Origin: Gibbula magus
Taxonomy: Eukaryota > Mollusca > Gastropoda > Trochida > Trochidae
Reading direction: 5' to 3'
Assembly: GCA_936450465.1 (NCBI GenBank)
Contig: OW388302.1
Span: 63,587,826 to 63,651,825, forward strand
Length of the DNA stretch: 64,000 nucleotides
The notes beneath the pieces were generated by a model, which saw only the letters and a list, made by a program, of their open reading frames with translations, ran no database searches and was not told the origin of the DNA. Position numbers and translations under genes: made by a program. Shown here piece after piece: positions 9,311-21,699 of this stretch; position 1 is the first letter of the stretch; the number at the start of each line of letters is the position of its first letter.

Positions 9311-10205
9311 TGACACATCTCAGGATTGACACGAATAGGGATCTTCTACTATGCCAGCATGCCATATCCTGGTGTTGTGATTCATACCGACATCAATGTA
9401 ACGGTGGAATGTATGCATAAAGTGGGACGACAGAACACTTTTTCCTGGCCCATAAAATGTATAGACAGGTGTTGGTATTCCACCCCCAGGACAAGGACAT
9501 TATTCCATACAGACATCCCTGTACAAGCAGATTACAGACAATCAATAACAACTTCCCCTTCCAAATAATTGTGAAATAGTTCATATCTTCTTTCTTTGTT
9601 ATTCTTAAGATGGCACTATGGTATTTCCTTACTGTTACAAACGTTCTATACTGTTTTACGCAAATATCTTGTATTTGGGCTTTTGCAGGGCTATGGTATC
9701 ATCACTTAAGTGTGTTTCATAGTTTTATCAGTAAATTGTGTTCAATTTAATGAAAAATAACAATCAGTTATAATTTACTGAAATATTTCCTTCCTGTTAC
9801 CGTTAAGGTATTTCCATACTTTTACCAACCTTCTGTACGGTTACCATACATGGCATTTATCTCAAATTTCTCTTTGATTTTGTGTTCAGATAGCAAATTA
9901 CAAAGCAGTGTGTCATGGACAAACTCTTTACAAATATTTAACGAGTTTTGAATAAGAATCAATTATGGTTTCTTGAAATATTTTCCTTCCTGTTACCGTT
10001 ATGGTATTTCCTGTTACCAACATTTCCACTCAAATATTTCTTCTTTGATTTTATTTCTTAATTGATGCTGATGCCCTTTCAGTTTATTTATACAAGCTCC
10101 TTGTCAGCAGTGGTTGTTGGTTCATGTGCCTGAATTGTTCGTTTCAAAATAACTATACTATCTGCTGTGGTATTTCATATTTAGGTATATATTTTCTCTT
10201 TTTTT
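9311..10205. other. AT-rich non-coding with diverged repeats
   Basis: No gene seen. A motif like CCTTCCTGTTACCGTTATGG, followed by GTATTTCC, recurs near 9610, 9788 and 9980, with AAATATTTC alongside, suggesting an old tandem repeat of about 180-190 bp. Confidence 0.45.
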
Positions 10206-10308
10206 ATCGAGCGCCAATTGCAACTCTGCCTCAATAAAATCCATCAATGGTCGTTGGAAAACGGCTTCAAATGTTCCAAAGCTAAAACATCTTGTGTGCA
10301 TTTTTGCA
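10206..10308 (+). repeat. 103-bp internal LINE ORF2 fragment
   Basis: Matches copy A 2188-2290 (RT domain just after the FVDD motif) with one visible mismatch. It has neither the 3' tail nor any other LINE sequence beside it, unlike all other LINE copies here. Confidence 0.85.
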
Positions 10309-11472
10309 CTCGACTTTTCAATCTGACATAGACAAAATTAACTTATTACTATCCGCATACACAAGGTTCAGTTCATACAGGTTGGCTCCGTGATTTGATC
10401 CTATGGATCAATGTTTTCTTGTTGTGAATACTGGATTTCGAAAAGAAAGGTGAGTCAAAAATGTTCTGTATTTTAAACATCCTTATCCTTGCACGTTACA
10501 GACACCATATGTTTATTGCACGGCGCCAAGCGCCGTGCTCTATTTTATGTCTATTTCAGCGTAGGCTATGGGGAAGTTTTGTGCTATGGGGAGCAATGAG
10601 TAATCATTGGAGTAAAATGTTGTGCTTTGTTTAAGGAACACATTTCATAATATAGTTCACTATTTTCAAATTGTTAAATTGCCTTCATGATATCTGCAAA
10701 CTAACAACTGCATTAAAAATGTTTATTACAATTGTAAGGATTGTTTTTTAAAAGACTGATTCATAAAATAATAAAAAGGGGAGACAGCACCACACAGCGA
10801 CAAGTGGCAGGAATGTACCGGTAACCCGATACTGCGTACGTAACTTTTTCCACATCGCTTATCAGAGAGGCAGAGGAGTTGCCTTCCATTGTTTATGTTT
10901 GGCGATAACATACAAATATGGGTGAGTGTTTCTAAAACGAAATGGGATTTTGTATAATACATTATTTTGTTTCAAATGTCATCTAAAATATTTTGTTAAA
11001 TGAATCATATTTCATTATCTTATTATACTACTTCTTTTTATTGAAATTTAACACGCAAATTTTAAATATGTGTAATAATGCAATTGTTTCATTCCATTTG
11101 TGAGTTCCACTTTTTAATATTCTCAGATTTCCCGCTGAAATGACACATGCTGAGAATTGGGGCTCGAGAGAGGATCGAAACCAAAATGGTAAGATCAATA
11201 ATGGCAAATTTGCACCAAGGCTGTCAACAATTTCATCCATTCAATGGCGTTCAGTGTACCGCAGTTGCGTTAATTGCTTTGCTATTTTTAAATTTTTCAT
11301 CAATTAATTTAAAGCCAGCTGATTTGGACAAAGTGTTAGTGAATGGAACACGTTTGTATGGCCGCCTCTCACAAGAGATGGGATATCAAGGATTTTTGGG
11401 GCACTATCAGTTGCCAAATTCTTTGTCTTATGATGGCATTGATTATGGTATTAATTACATGCTAGATATGTT

Positions 11473-11718
11473 TAAGGCTGCGGTTCCACCAAGTTTCATG
11501 CGTCACGTATCACATGTCACGTGTCACGTGACATGACACGGGTAAAAAGAATGAACATGTTCATTCTTTGAAAACGTGTCATTTCACGCGTGAAACGTGA
11601 AACGTGATACGTGACATTGATGGAAACGGTTCCTACCAAAATCATATGTTTCTATTTCGTGTCACGTGACACGTGACATGTCACGTGTCACGTGAAACTT
11701 GGTGGAAACGCAGCCTTA
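11473..11718. mobile_element. MITE with ~23-bp TIRs
   Basis: Palindromic element of about 245 bp. AGGCTGCGGTTCCACCAAG at the left is mirrored by CTTGGTGGAAACGCAGCCT at the right, inside TA (or TTA) flanks. A TTA flank would fit PIF/Harbinger. The interior is rich in CACGTG and related palindromes. The related sequence at 26077-26090 lacks it, so the insertion site is clear. Confidence 0.87.
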
Positions 11719-12189
11719 TGGTCATGTCAATGGTGATGTTACTGAAGCTGGTGAAACGAATTTAATCGATGCAATTACTCAAGCTGTTTCCTTGTCATTT
11801 AATAATCTACTGACATTAGGAGATTTAACAGTAGCTCTTTATGTTGATGTTGAAAATGACATGTTTGCTATATTTGATTCTCATCAACGTAATAGTCATG
11901 GAATTCATTCAGAAGATGGTGCAGCGGTTTTATTGTTGTTTGAAAATTTTGACGAGCTAGTGTCATACATTTTGGATAATTATGGTAATTGTCTTTATGA
12001 AATAACACCTGTTCTTCAAAATGAACCTATGAACACATCTTATTTCGCTTCTGACAGAAATGTATCTGACTCCTATGATCTCAATTGTAGTTTAAGAAGT
12101 TCAGTGGATAATGACAGTGAAAGTAACATTACTGAAGCACAAACTTTTTGTGTGGAAAAAGATGAACATGAATCATATAATAGTGGCAA

Positions 12190-12700
12190 GTATTTACTAA
12201 ATATTTTAAATGATTATACATATACAGACTTACAAAAGAGAAAGAAAATTAAAACATCACATACAGGTAAACAATCCAAGCAAAGAAAGCATGGATCTTT
12301 TAGCAATTTGGATTGTGTAGATACTGTCGGTAAAGAACAAACAAATTGTGGAACCGTTTTAACTGATGATTTGCTGCGTGAAAATATTGCTTTTGTATGT
12401 AATGTGACAATTTTGGATGATGAATTTGAAAGTTCAGTACATAATTACAGCGAAGGCAATGTTCATGTGAAACGTTTACAAAATATTTTAAATGATCATT
12501 CATATGCAGATTTGGAAAGGAGAAAGGAATACAAGACATCACATAAAAATTCTAAACAAAGAAAGCATGGCACTTTCAACAATTTAGATTGTAAAGATAC
12601 TGAACCCAGAACGTGTGTAACTGTTTTAACTATTGCTTTGCTGAGAGAAAATGTTGCTTTTGTTTGTGATATGACTACCAATGAAAATTTAACATTTCTA
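12190..12700 (+). repeat. Tandem ~281-bp coding duplication
   Basis: Two diverged copies of a ~90-residue unit (ILNDYTYTDLQKRKK and ILNDHSYADLERRKE; then LLRENIAFVCN and LLRENVAFVCD), offset by about 281 bp. An internal duplication in the Helitron linker between protease-like and Cys-rich domains. Confidence 0.75.
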
Positions 12701-13183
12701 GATTATGAATGTAATGAAAAACATATATTTGCCTATGAACATTATATAAGGCAAAAACCTTCACATTACTGTGCATCTTGTAATAGAATTTTATTTTTGG
12801 ATCAAGTTTATCATGTGTCAAAAAGAACAAATGCTACAGATATACGTAATGTTGACGTTCACAGTGATTTGTGTCAAACATGTAAAAACAAGCTTTGTCA
12901 GAATTGTATACCAGAAATTTGCTATTCTCAAAATTTCCTTAATCCAGGAACAATCCCATTAGAACTAAAGAACCTTAATTCTTTGGAAAAAAAATTAATT
13001 TCCAAAGTCAATATATTTATGACAGTGATAATTTTACCCGGAGGTCAATATGCAGAGAAAGGTCTAGTGTTGAACTTGCCAGCTGATGTACAAAACATTT
13101 ATACACAATTACCACAAACACCAGAGGAGACTTTGCATATGACGGTTGAATTTGGATACTATGATGGAGAACCACAGATTTAA

Positions 13184-14371
13184 AAAAATACACAAATATC
13201 TGTTTTAAAAGTGAAAAATGCCTTGAAATGGCTTATTGAAAATAATGCATTATATTCAGATGTAAATGATTTATCTCACACATTGAATGTAGACTCCAGT
13301 AATGATACTGAAAACATCAGCTTGCCTGAAGGCCTGGACGAAAATTTGTTAGTCCCTGTTAATGTTTCTGGGTACCACAACATGAATAAAAATATTAATG
13401 CAAACAAATTATATGTACCGAAAAACCGAAATGATCCAGTTAATATATTGTGTATGACGTCAGGAGAAGAAATGGCATATCCATGGTTATTTCCTTATGG
13501 TAAAAATGGTTATAATTAAAGACCACACAAAATAAGACCTAGTATGTATTTCAAAGTTAGATTATATGACAGAAATTCTAATTTTAGAAAAAAATATTTC
13601 ATACATGTTGCATTCAGCCATTTCTTATGATATCTCTTTATTGAAGTGAGTGAGTGAGTGAGTGAGTTATTGTTTAACGCCGCTTCGGCAGTATTGCAGC
13701 CATTAGCGGCGAGATATTTAATTTATTAGCCTAATTTAAAAAAGAGAATTGCTATTGAAAAACAGAACACGGCACGAAGGCCGTAAAAACATCAGCGTAT
13801 TATCACAAGTTGAATAAAAGCTGATAATGAAAAGTTAAAATTTACAATTTGTCAATAAGGTGTATAGCCTTCAAAAAATCTAAAACACGATGCTCACCGA
13901 AATGAGTAAAAACTTGATTGATTGAAATAGAAGGATAAAAAGTTTCCCTGATATGTGCAGTGTGCCAATCTTTATTGAAGAATGAAATTGGCATACATAT
14001 GAAAATGTTAAGAAAAAGCTCATCAGGCGCTACTAGTAGTCAAGATGTACCTGTTACAGCAGGCGATATAAAAAATACAGTTGAACAGTCCAGCTTGTTG
14101 CAAAATTCTTACATGTTTATGACGAATATTAAATGGACTGTTGCTTATTTCCGTGATGCATTATACAACTTACTGTCAATGTTTAGATGTTTAGGTCCAC
14201 CAACTTTATTTGTAACATTGTCTGCTGATGACCTTCATTGGCCAGAACTGGGCATGATGTTAGAAGATACTGATTTCAAAACTGCTTTTGGGAGGTCTTT
14301 TTCTTCATCCATGCGAGCAGATCCTTTGTTCACGGCAACTCATTTTGATAGGAGATTTAAAAGTTTGCTGC
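13184..14371 (+). pseudogene. Helitron Rep N-terminal region, interrupted
   Basis: Continues from the preceding frame after one TAA (KVKNALKWLIENN, then GEEMAYPWLFPYGKNGYN), then another TAA at 13517-13519 and a frame change in an A-run near 13580. The LINE tail at 13647-13968 intervenes. 13969-14371 reads YFRDALYNLLSMF and GPPTLFVTLSADDLHWPE, the standard start of the Helitron-like Rep domain. A second LINE is inserted at 14372 within this domain, and the reading resumes in frame at 15490. Confidence 0.85.
13647..13968 (-). mobile_element. 5'-truncated LINE (322 bp) with TSD
   Basis: Inverted copy of the last ~320 bp of the LINE: end of ORF2, 3'UTR, hairpin and ACTC tail. TCTTTATTGAAG at 13635-13646 and 13969-13980 is a perfect 12-bp target duplication. 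It lies in the Helitron Rep gene. Confidence 0.95.
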
Positions 14372-15489
14372 TTGCCACTCCGCCATGGCAGCTGGTGAGG
14401 CCCCGTGTCAACCTCTCTTTATCTACTCATAAAAAATCAAATACAGACCAATTAATATTTCGACAGGCATTTTTTGAACTTCGTAATTTTTTCGCAGATT
14501 ATAAACCAATTTACACTGACGGTTCTAAAGATGGACCCACAGTTGCAGCAGCAACTGTGACTCCTTCAACAACATATGCTACAAGGCTGCATGATAGCTT
14601 CTGCAGTAAAGATGCTGCTGCCAAGGCCATCCTTAAGGCCGTCCATCACATTAAAAACTCAACCCCTAATAATTACATTATTTTTTCCGATTCACTTTCT
14701 TGCCTACAAGCAATTAAAAACTGTAAGAGTGATCATCCAATTATCAGGGATATTTTATTACTTCATAATTCGTGTCTCCAATGCGATATCGTCTTCTGCT
14801 GGCTTCCTAGCCATATGGGTATAAGAGGTAATAACAAAGCTGACTCAGCAGCTAAATCAGCATTAAACCTCAAACATATTTCTCCCACTAAAGTTCCATA
14901 TACGGATTCTAAACCTGCTATTAAATCTTACATTAAAGAACGTTGGAAGTCCCAATGGGACCAACAACATCATAACAAACTTCACACTATTCAACCTCAT
15001 TTAGGATACAAATCTCTATCATCTTTTACCCGGCAGGAAGCTTGTGTCCTACGACGATGTCGTATTGGACACTCTCATCTTACACACTCATATCTTTTAA
15101 AGGGGGAAGATCCCCCAGTATGTATACCCTGTCAGTGTCCTCTCACAATCAAACACATTCTATGTGAGTGTTGGGACACTGCACATATCAGGGAAACTTT
15201 TTATCCTTCTATTTCAATCAATCAAGTTTTTACTCATTTCGGTGAGCATCGTGTTTTAGATTTTTTAAAGGCTGTACACCTTATTGACAAATTGTGAATT
15301 TTAACTTTTCATTATCAGCTTTTATTCAACTTGTGATAATATGCTGATGTTTTTGCGGCCTTCGTGCCGTGTTCTGTTTTTCAATTGCAATTTTCTTTTT
15401 TAAATTAGGCAAATAAATTAAATATCTCGCCGCTAATGGCTGCAATACTGCCGAAGTTGCGTTAAACAATAACTCACTCACTCACTCAC
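14372..15489 (+). mobile_element. 5'-truncated LINE (1.1 kb) with TSD and micro-inversion
   Basis: Starts within ORF2 (LLATPPWQLV) and runs through RNase H, C-terminus (stop near 15297), 3'UTR and tail. TTAAAAGTTTGCTGC occurs at 14357-14371 and 15490-15504; up to four bases may belong to the LINE itself. Bases 14595-14623 are the exact reverse complement of the corresponding bases 3117-3145 of copy A. This replaces the RNase H TAEAK segment, including a catalytic Glu, without breaking the frame. Confidence 0.95.
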
Positions 15490-18224
15490 TTAAAAGTTTG
15501 CTGCATAATGTTATTTTGAAAAATGCAAAACCGTTTGGAAATGTTTCAGATTACTTTGGTAGAATTGAATTTCAAAATCGTGGCAGTCCTCACATTCATA
15601 TGTTTTTATGGGTTGACGATTTACCCAAAATTATTGATGAAACAACTGAACTATTAATAACTTCATATATCAATAAAACAATATATTCAACCATTCCTGA
15701 TGAAAATGAAGACTTTGAATTGTCTGAACTTGTTAAACGTTTACAGACTCATCATCATTCTTCATATTGCTCAAAACTACATCATGCTACATGTAGGTTT
15801 GGATTTCCAAGACGGGTTTCAAGTGAAACGAGATTGATTAGTAATATTGATGTGTGCAAGAAAAATAGAGGTCGCTGTTATTGGAGAGCTAACATGGACA
15901 TTCAATTGATTCAAAATGCAGAAGCAGCAGCTTATTATGTTTGTACATATATCTGCAAGTCTGAACCAGATGATTTACGAAATGCTTTAGGCACTCTTAT
16001 TCATTCTATTTTTAAACAAAATCCTGATATACCAAGATATCAAAGACTACTCAAAATAGGATTGTGTGTTTTAAAACATAGACGAATGAGCAGTCAAGAG
16101 GCTGCATACCGTTTGGGAAATTTGCATCTTATTCATTCAACTAGAGAAGTAGTGTATCTCAACACCAGAATTGCTAGCAAACGATTTAAGTTGTTAAAAT
16201 CACAGGATGCAATAAATGAACTTGAAAATAACAGCACTGACATATTTCACAATAATATGTTAGATTATTATCATAAAAGACCTCCTGAATTGCAGAATTT
16301 AAGCCTTTTCAGGTTTGCATCTTGGTATAAAGTATCTCGAGTGTCACATCGTAAAAGATTAGAACATTACTTTATAGAAGCTTACAATGTTTGGATCAAC
16401 AAGAGAAAAAGGTTTGCTGTTATCCGCTATCCAAATTTTGCACTACGTACTTTTGATTACTTCTACAGTCTCATTCTACTGCTACTTCCACACAGAGATG
16501 AAAATGACATTTTGAATAATTTTACCAATGCACGCGACGCTTTTAATGCTAAAAAGCACCTGTTTGATGACGATATAAATTTTACATACATTTCATTAAC
16601 AGGAGAGATTGAAAGTGCTTTGCATAGAATACAAATGTGTGAAAGAGAACTCGAATTACACAATGAAACGCTATTACATTTTCAGGATGAAGTTAATATT
16701 GAATGTTTAACTTCTACCACTTTCACAAATGAAGTTAATGTAGACAACCCAACACATGGACATGTCAATGCAGACAATCATTATTTGGCTCCAGAAGATG
16801 TTCTTAATTTACATTCTATGGAAGTCTGCAGTATGTCAGAAAGTGACCTGCTTGAAAATATTGGCAAATTAACCCCATCTCAAAGATGTGTTTTTGAATT
16901 TGTGAAAAGACATTACACTTTATTTCCTAATGAACCAATGCATGTTTTCATCACCGGAGGTGCAGGTGTAGGAAAATCATTCCTTATTAGAACAATTATT
17001 GCCCATATTCAAATATATACAAGCGTTATTATAGGTTTAAGCCCTGTAGTAGTGGCTGCACCAACTGGAACTGCTGCAAGACATGTAAATGGTCAAACAC
17101 TTCATTCCCTTCTCAGTATACCTGTATCACAAACTTTAACTTTTGAGGAACTGTCTAGCTTTCAACTCTCTTAATTGCGTAAAGCATTTAAGGGTGTTCA
17201 TACAATAGTAATTGATGAGATAAGTATGGTAAGTGACAAAATGCTAACAGTTATTAGTAGAAGACTGTCAAGTATAAAGGAAGATGAAAATGTATTTGGA
17301 AATATGAATGTTATTGTGTTAGGGGACTTTGTCCAATTAAAACCTATTGATGGTAAATATACCTTTCATAATATACTATTATGGCATTTATTTACACCTT
17401 TTTTTCTTGAGGAAAATGTAAGACAGTTGTCCGATCCTATTTATGCAAGTTTATTAAACAGATTAAGAGTTGGCTTACTGTTGCCAGAAGATGTAGAAAT
17501 ACTTATGTCCAAATTGAGCATATTGCATACTGACGCAATGTCGTATTTGCATACATTTCCATTACGGAGAGATGTTCACTGTCACAATCTACAAATGCAA
17601 AATTCTTTACAATCTACAACCTTTAACTTACTAGCTGAACATTACTGTGCTACAGACTGCCCAGATGGTAATGTTGGTAGTAAAGTTCCTTTAAATTTGG
17701 TACCCAAAGATGATAAGGATGCAGGTAATTTGCCTTCACTTTTAAATGTTTGCATTGGTTCAAGAGTAATGTTACTCAGAAATATTTATACAAAACAGGG
17801 TCTTGTTAATGGTGCTATGGGTACAGTACAATCTTTTAACTTTGGTGATGATGGATTTGTGTTAACAGTAAATGTTCTCTTTGATGATAAGGATATTGGT
17901 AAAATTCTTCAGGTTTCAACTGTTTCTAATTCTATACCTATTGAAAGATTTGATCATAGGTTCATTTATAGAGGAAGAGCCATAATACGTCATCAATTCC
18001 CATTAGCGTTATCATGGGCTTGCACAATTCATAAAATACAAGGTATGTCCCTTGATAAACTTGCTGTTGATTTGGGTAGTACAGTTTTCGAATCTGGCAT
18101 GGCATATGTTGCCTTAAGTCGAATTACTTCTCTACAAGGATTGATAATTTTAAAACTGGATCCTAAAGTACTCAAGCCACCAAATGGAGTGCTTGAGGAA
18201 TATGACAGGCTACGCAATTTGTAA
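15490..18224 (+). pseudogene. Helitron Rep (HUH) and PIF1-type helicase
   Basis: After the LINE the Rep domain continues with IEFQNRGSPHIHMFLW, whose HIH is the HUH metal-binding motif, and EAAAYYVCTYICKSEPDDLR, carrying the nicking tyrosines. The helicase follows: Walker A GGAGVGKSF near 16960, APTGTAARHVNGQTLHSLL, Walker B VIDEISMVSDKML near 17205, LGDFVQLKPI, and the late motifs WACTIHKIQGMSLD and MAYVALSRI near 18020-18120. A single in-frame TAA at 17172-17174 splits the ORF between motifs Ia and II; otherwise the frame is open. The product would nick and unwind DNA for rolling-circle transposition. Confidence 0.92.
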
Positions 18225-18408
18225 GAAAATTGTAATTTTTAAAATCCAGAATATAAAATTGAGTGCTTGAGTAATTTCTAATACAACGCCATTTGTAAGA
18301 AAATAATTTTATACAAAATTCAAACGTTGAGTATTTTTCTTCTTACAAATATTTCTTTAGTCTTGGTGTAAATAACCATTATAATCTTATTCATGTTTGC
18401 TTCCACAG

Positions 18409-20468
18409 GCAACAAATGAAGATAGATGTGACCTGAAACTTAAAAAAATCTTTAAAAAGTCAAAAGAACTTCTATCATATGCAAAAGGTCAAGAGAAGAT
18501 GACTACTTTAATCTCATCGGTGCAAATGGAAGTAACATGTCTTCAATACGTATGTACCAACGCACCAAATTCTCTATGTTTCAAGAAGGGAAAAGTTACA
18601 CCTTTAAGAACCTCATCAACAAAGGAGAATCGCACTGGCTCGTTTCCTGTAGCAGTGTTGGTTTTTGTGGCCGAGTGAATGTTGATCACGACATTTTGAC
18701 AAAGCAAGTTACTTTGCCAGAAGACCAGCCAGTGGCAGGCATGAAGAGAACCCTATCAGCAGCTCTAGAATCTCCAGAAAAATCAACAGTAATTGGGAAA
18801 AATTCACAGGTAAAGCTTAATCATAAAACAATATTTATTATTTACATTCTCTTTAATTTCTAATTATCATTAAGGTAAAGGGACTAGCTGCATATATGCA
18901 AGTAAAAATAATATTTCACTGATAAAAATAAAACATGGTTATGACAAGTTTTGAAATAAGATATGGTAAGCTGCAATACATTAATTAATTTTGTGTGAAA
19001 CATCAAACATGTCAAAATAATTTGATGATATAAACCTCATTTACAGCACTACTTCAGAGTTTCCAAAATATTTGTCATGCTATTTCAGGTCTCACCGGTC
19101 AAAAATTGCCGAGATGGGACAGCCATCTCTTGCTGTCCGGACAATTGCCATAAAGGATGAGAGCGGCAAGGTCGCAAAAGTTGCCTTATTTCAACAAAAT
19201 GCAGAGATGGAGTTCCCTCCAGAAAAGATAGTGCAAATAACCGCAGTTTACAAAAAAAAGTTCAACGACAAACCTCAGCTGACAACAACATCGTCAACAG
19301 TTTGTCAGGTATTCATTATCATATATTTTGTCTGTAAGATATAGGCAGAAAAAGGCCAATATTTGACAGCAACTGTCTGTCCTTTTGTCTTAGTCTGTTA
19401 TCCAAACCCTGAAACATAAATATTTCATTTGCTGCCAACCCAGGCTAGAAAATAATAAGTCTAGATTACTCAGTTCCAGAAACAAAACCATCTTCTGGCA
19501 TGCTTTCCATTTAAATTGCTTTCCAAAACTTGTCAATATTTTATTAGTTATATCTCTTAGACTAAACGGTTGTGACTTCTAGTTTATGCTCGACTAAACA
19601 GTTGTGACTTCTAGTTTATGCTCGACTAAACGGTTGTGACTTCTAGTTTATGCTCACCCATAGTTCGAGCTATATCCAACAAGTGATTGCACCAGGAATT
19701 TAAAATATAAAAGTATACATTCTTTTTTTATCACGTACATGCACATAACATGAAAATGTGAATATATGAAACATTCATCAGAAACAAGTATTCCTTCAAG
19801 ATAACTCATTTTCTCCCTTCCTCGGTTACAGTTTCTGCCTAGTGAGAGTCTGGACGTTACAATAACAGAAGACGACAAGCTTGACGATGCTGATTTCAAA
19901 GTTGAAGATGATGCTTCGCCCAACACGCTCTACACCATAGATACTGTCATGGATGCAGCTATCTATAGCTCCTGCAGTAGTCAAGGTATGTATCTTAATT
20001 TGTGACATAGATGAAATGATTGCACATTTCATAAGGGGATTCATTGTGTGATACATGGCAGAGCTCTTTATCCTTTAAATATCTCCATTTCACATTTGTC
20101 TCCACTTAGCACTTCATGTCTCATTATTTGTGATGCACAGTATTTCCTATCTTTTTCTTCTTTCGTCATATCACATCTTCTTTCCGCTCTGTGTTGTAGG
20201 ATGTCGCAAGAAAATGAAGGACGGCAAGTGTCCCACCTGTTCCGGCCTTGACTCGATCCTCACTTACAGAGTCAAAGTTGTCCTTGAGGAAGCTGGAAAA
20301 GGGAAACTAGAGGACATCACACTGTTTGAAAGAGATCTCCGAAAGATATTCACACTATCACCAATGTCCTCCAATGATAATCTTATTACCGAAATATGCA
20401 ACCAATTGCCCATCAACTTTACAGCTAAGTTGGATAAAGGAAGGCTGTATAACATCTCCCACAATTAA
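18409..20468 (+). CDS. RPA-like ssDNA-binding protein, spliced
   Basis: Follows the helicase by about 185 bp in the same direction. Probable exons: 18409-18809 after acceptor TTCCACAG, donor CAG|GTAAAG; 19090-~19309 after TATTTCAG, donor CAG|GTATTC; ~19831-19985 after GGTTACAG, donor AAG|GTATGT; and 20200-20468 after GTTGTAG. The last exon has a zinc-ribbon-like start (GCRKKMKDGKCPTCSG) followed by YRVKVVLEEAG and LFERDLRKIF, as in the C-terminal OB fold of RPA70. A frame change appears near 18490-18500, so exon 1 is either mutated or mis-modelled. RPA-like genes are known companions of Rep-helicase in many Helitrons. Confidence 0.72.
19560..19655 (+). repeat. Three tandem 32-bp units in an intron
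   Basis: Units at 19560-19591, 19592-19623 and 19624-19655 share GACTAAACGGTTGTGACTTC; a variant A for G in unit 2 and a final change in unit 3 are the differences I see. They lie in an intron of the RPA-like gene. Confidence 0.9.
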
Positions 20469-20749
20469 ACATCACACAGATGTGGGGTTAGCATAAGCGA
20501 ACAGGAAGGCTACCAAATGACCCAGATGGATCATTATTATGAGATTATTTATCATTTTCATTTCCTAAAAACAAATCCCTAAACTTCAGCAGGGGCTTGT
20601 AATATCCTGCTTTTATTATTTTGTTAAAAACATATACACTATTTTCATGTGCCATATCATAACCGTTTGTTATTTTTTTCTCTTCACTACGCATAAATCT
20701 TTCGCCTTTTACTAAAGATTTCAGTGGGGAGGAACAACTCAATGAGTTC

Positions 20750-21040
20750 ATCTTTTTCTCAAGTTCCAAAAGGTTTGGAGAGTTTAAACTTATATGTGCA
20801 GACTCCTTGGCCAATGGAGATTCTAAATTGTAGATTTCGTGACCCCATGACCCTAAATAGGGTCAGTGGGGTCACAACCCTATAAAGCTATTTTCATCTT
20901 CTTCTAAAGTTCCTAAAGGTTTTGAGAGTTGAAAACTTGAGTGCAGGCTCCTTGGTCAATGGAGATTCTAAATTGTAGATTTCGTGACCCTGTGACCCCA
21001 CATAACGGGTCACCGGGGTCACGACCTTAAAACCTATTTT
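20750..21040. repeat. Two ~125-bp diverged tandem units
   Basis: Each unit has GGTTT(T/G)GAGAGTT, GGAGATTCTAAATTGTAGAT, CGTGACCC and a GGGGTCAC-rich end, then TATTTTCATC. They lie downstream of the RPA-like gene. Confidence 0.75.
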
Positions 21041-21690
21041 CATCTGCTCCAGAACGACTGGCTCTAAAGAGCTTAAATCTTGTATACCTTGGCTAGTGGG
21101 AATCATATACACACAATAACTTGTAATTTTCAACGTACATAAATATTATTTTTTTAAGCCTGATGAGCCTCATAGCCCATGGCTCTATTTTTTGTATTTT
21201 GATGTGCCAAATCATAACCCTTTGTTATTTTTAATTGTCTTTTACATTTTGTTGTTTCTCCATAGAATGGAGTTAATTGATGTGCCTTTTCTCCATAGAA
21301 TGGAGTTACTTGATGTCCCAAGTACATACCTCAATCATTGAATTGCCTAGTTTCATATTATGATTCCATCCAATTAACATGTGCCAAATCATTGTCCATT
21401 GTCTGAGTTTATGCTTTGATTTGATGGTGAATTTCATTTACCCTTATTTTGGCTAAAATTCCACATCGGCTTATAGATCCATTTGAGGGTTGATTTTTAC
21501 TTGCAATCTTCTAATAATCTCTTAAACTGATAAGCAAAAAAGCCTACTGTTTCTTATTTCAGCGGTATATATAACAACAATTATGATTATTACATGTCAT
21601 AATATGAATATTCATATAGCGCAAGCAGCTTAATCCTGTCCTTCCATTTAAATAGTTCTCCCTACCTATTACAGAACTATATTTATTTGA
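21041..21690. other. Helitron 3' region, no gene recognised
   Basis: AT-rich. A short near-repeat, TTTCTCCATAGAATGGAGTT, occurs twice near 21250 and 21290; the CCAT...ATGG portion could form a small hairpin. No supported ORF. Confidence 0.5.
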
Positions 21691-21699
21691 TTCTTTTGA

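Larger units (their letters stand above)
11186..13183 (+). pseudogene. Helitron polyprotein N-terminus: C76-like protease and Cys-rich domain
   Basis: From Met at 11186 (matching the start of the copy at 25796) the frame reads LHQGCQQF.PFNGVQCTAVALIAL, a candidate catalytic-Cys motif of peptidase C76/tegument-protease-like domains, then MGYQGFLGHYQLP. A MITE at 11473-11718 splits the frame. It resumes near 11717 with VALYVDVENDMFAIFDSHQRNSHG, carrying the expected catalytic His. Residues after this form two tandem ~90-residue repeats (12190-12700), then a Cys-rich region (YCASCNRILF, LCQTCKNKLCQNCIPE) like the DUF6570-type domain that precedes Rep in animal Helitrons. An in-frame TAA at 13181-13183 breaks the frame. 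The protease presumably processes the polyprotein or acts on ubiquitin-like substrates; that role is inference. Confidence 0.7.

Noticed and set aside
18409..20468. RPA-like gene as a host replication gene
   Set aside because: It lies between the Helitron helicase and the Helitron 3' module, in the same direction, as in other RPA-bearing Helitrons. A captured host gene cannot be fully excluded.
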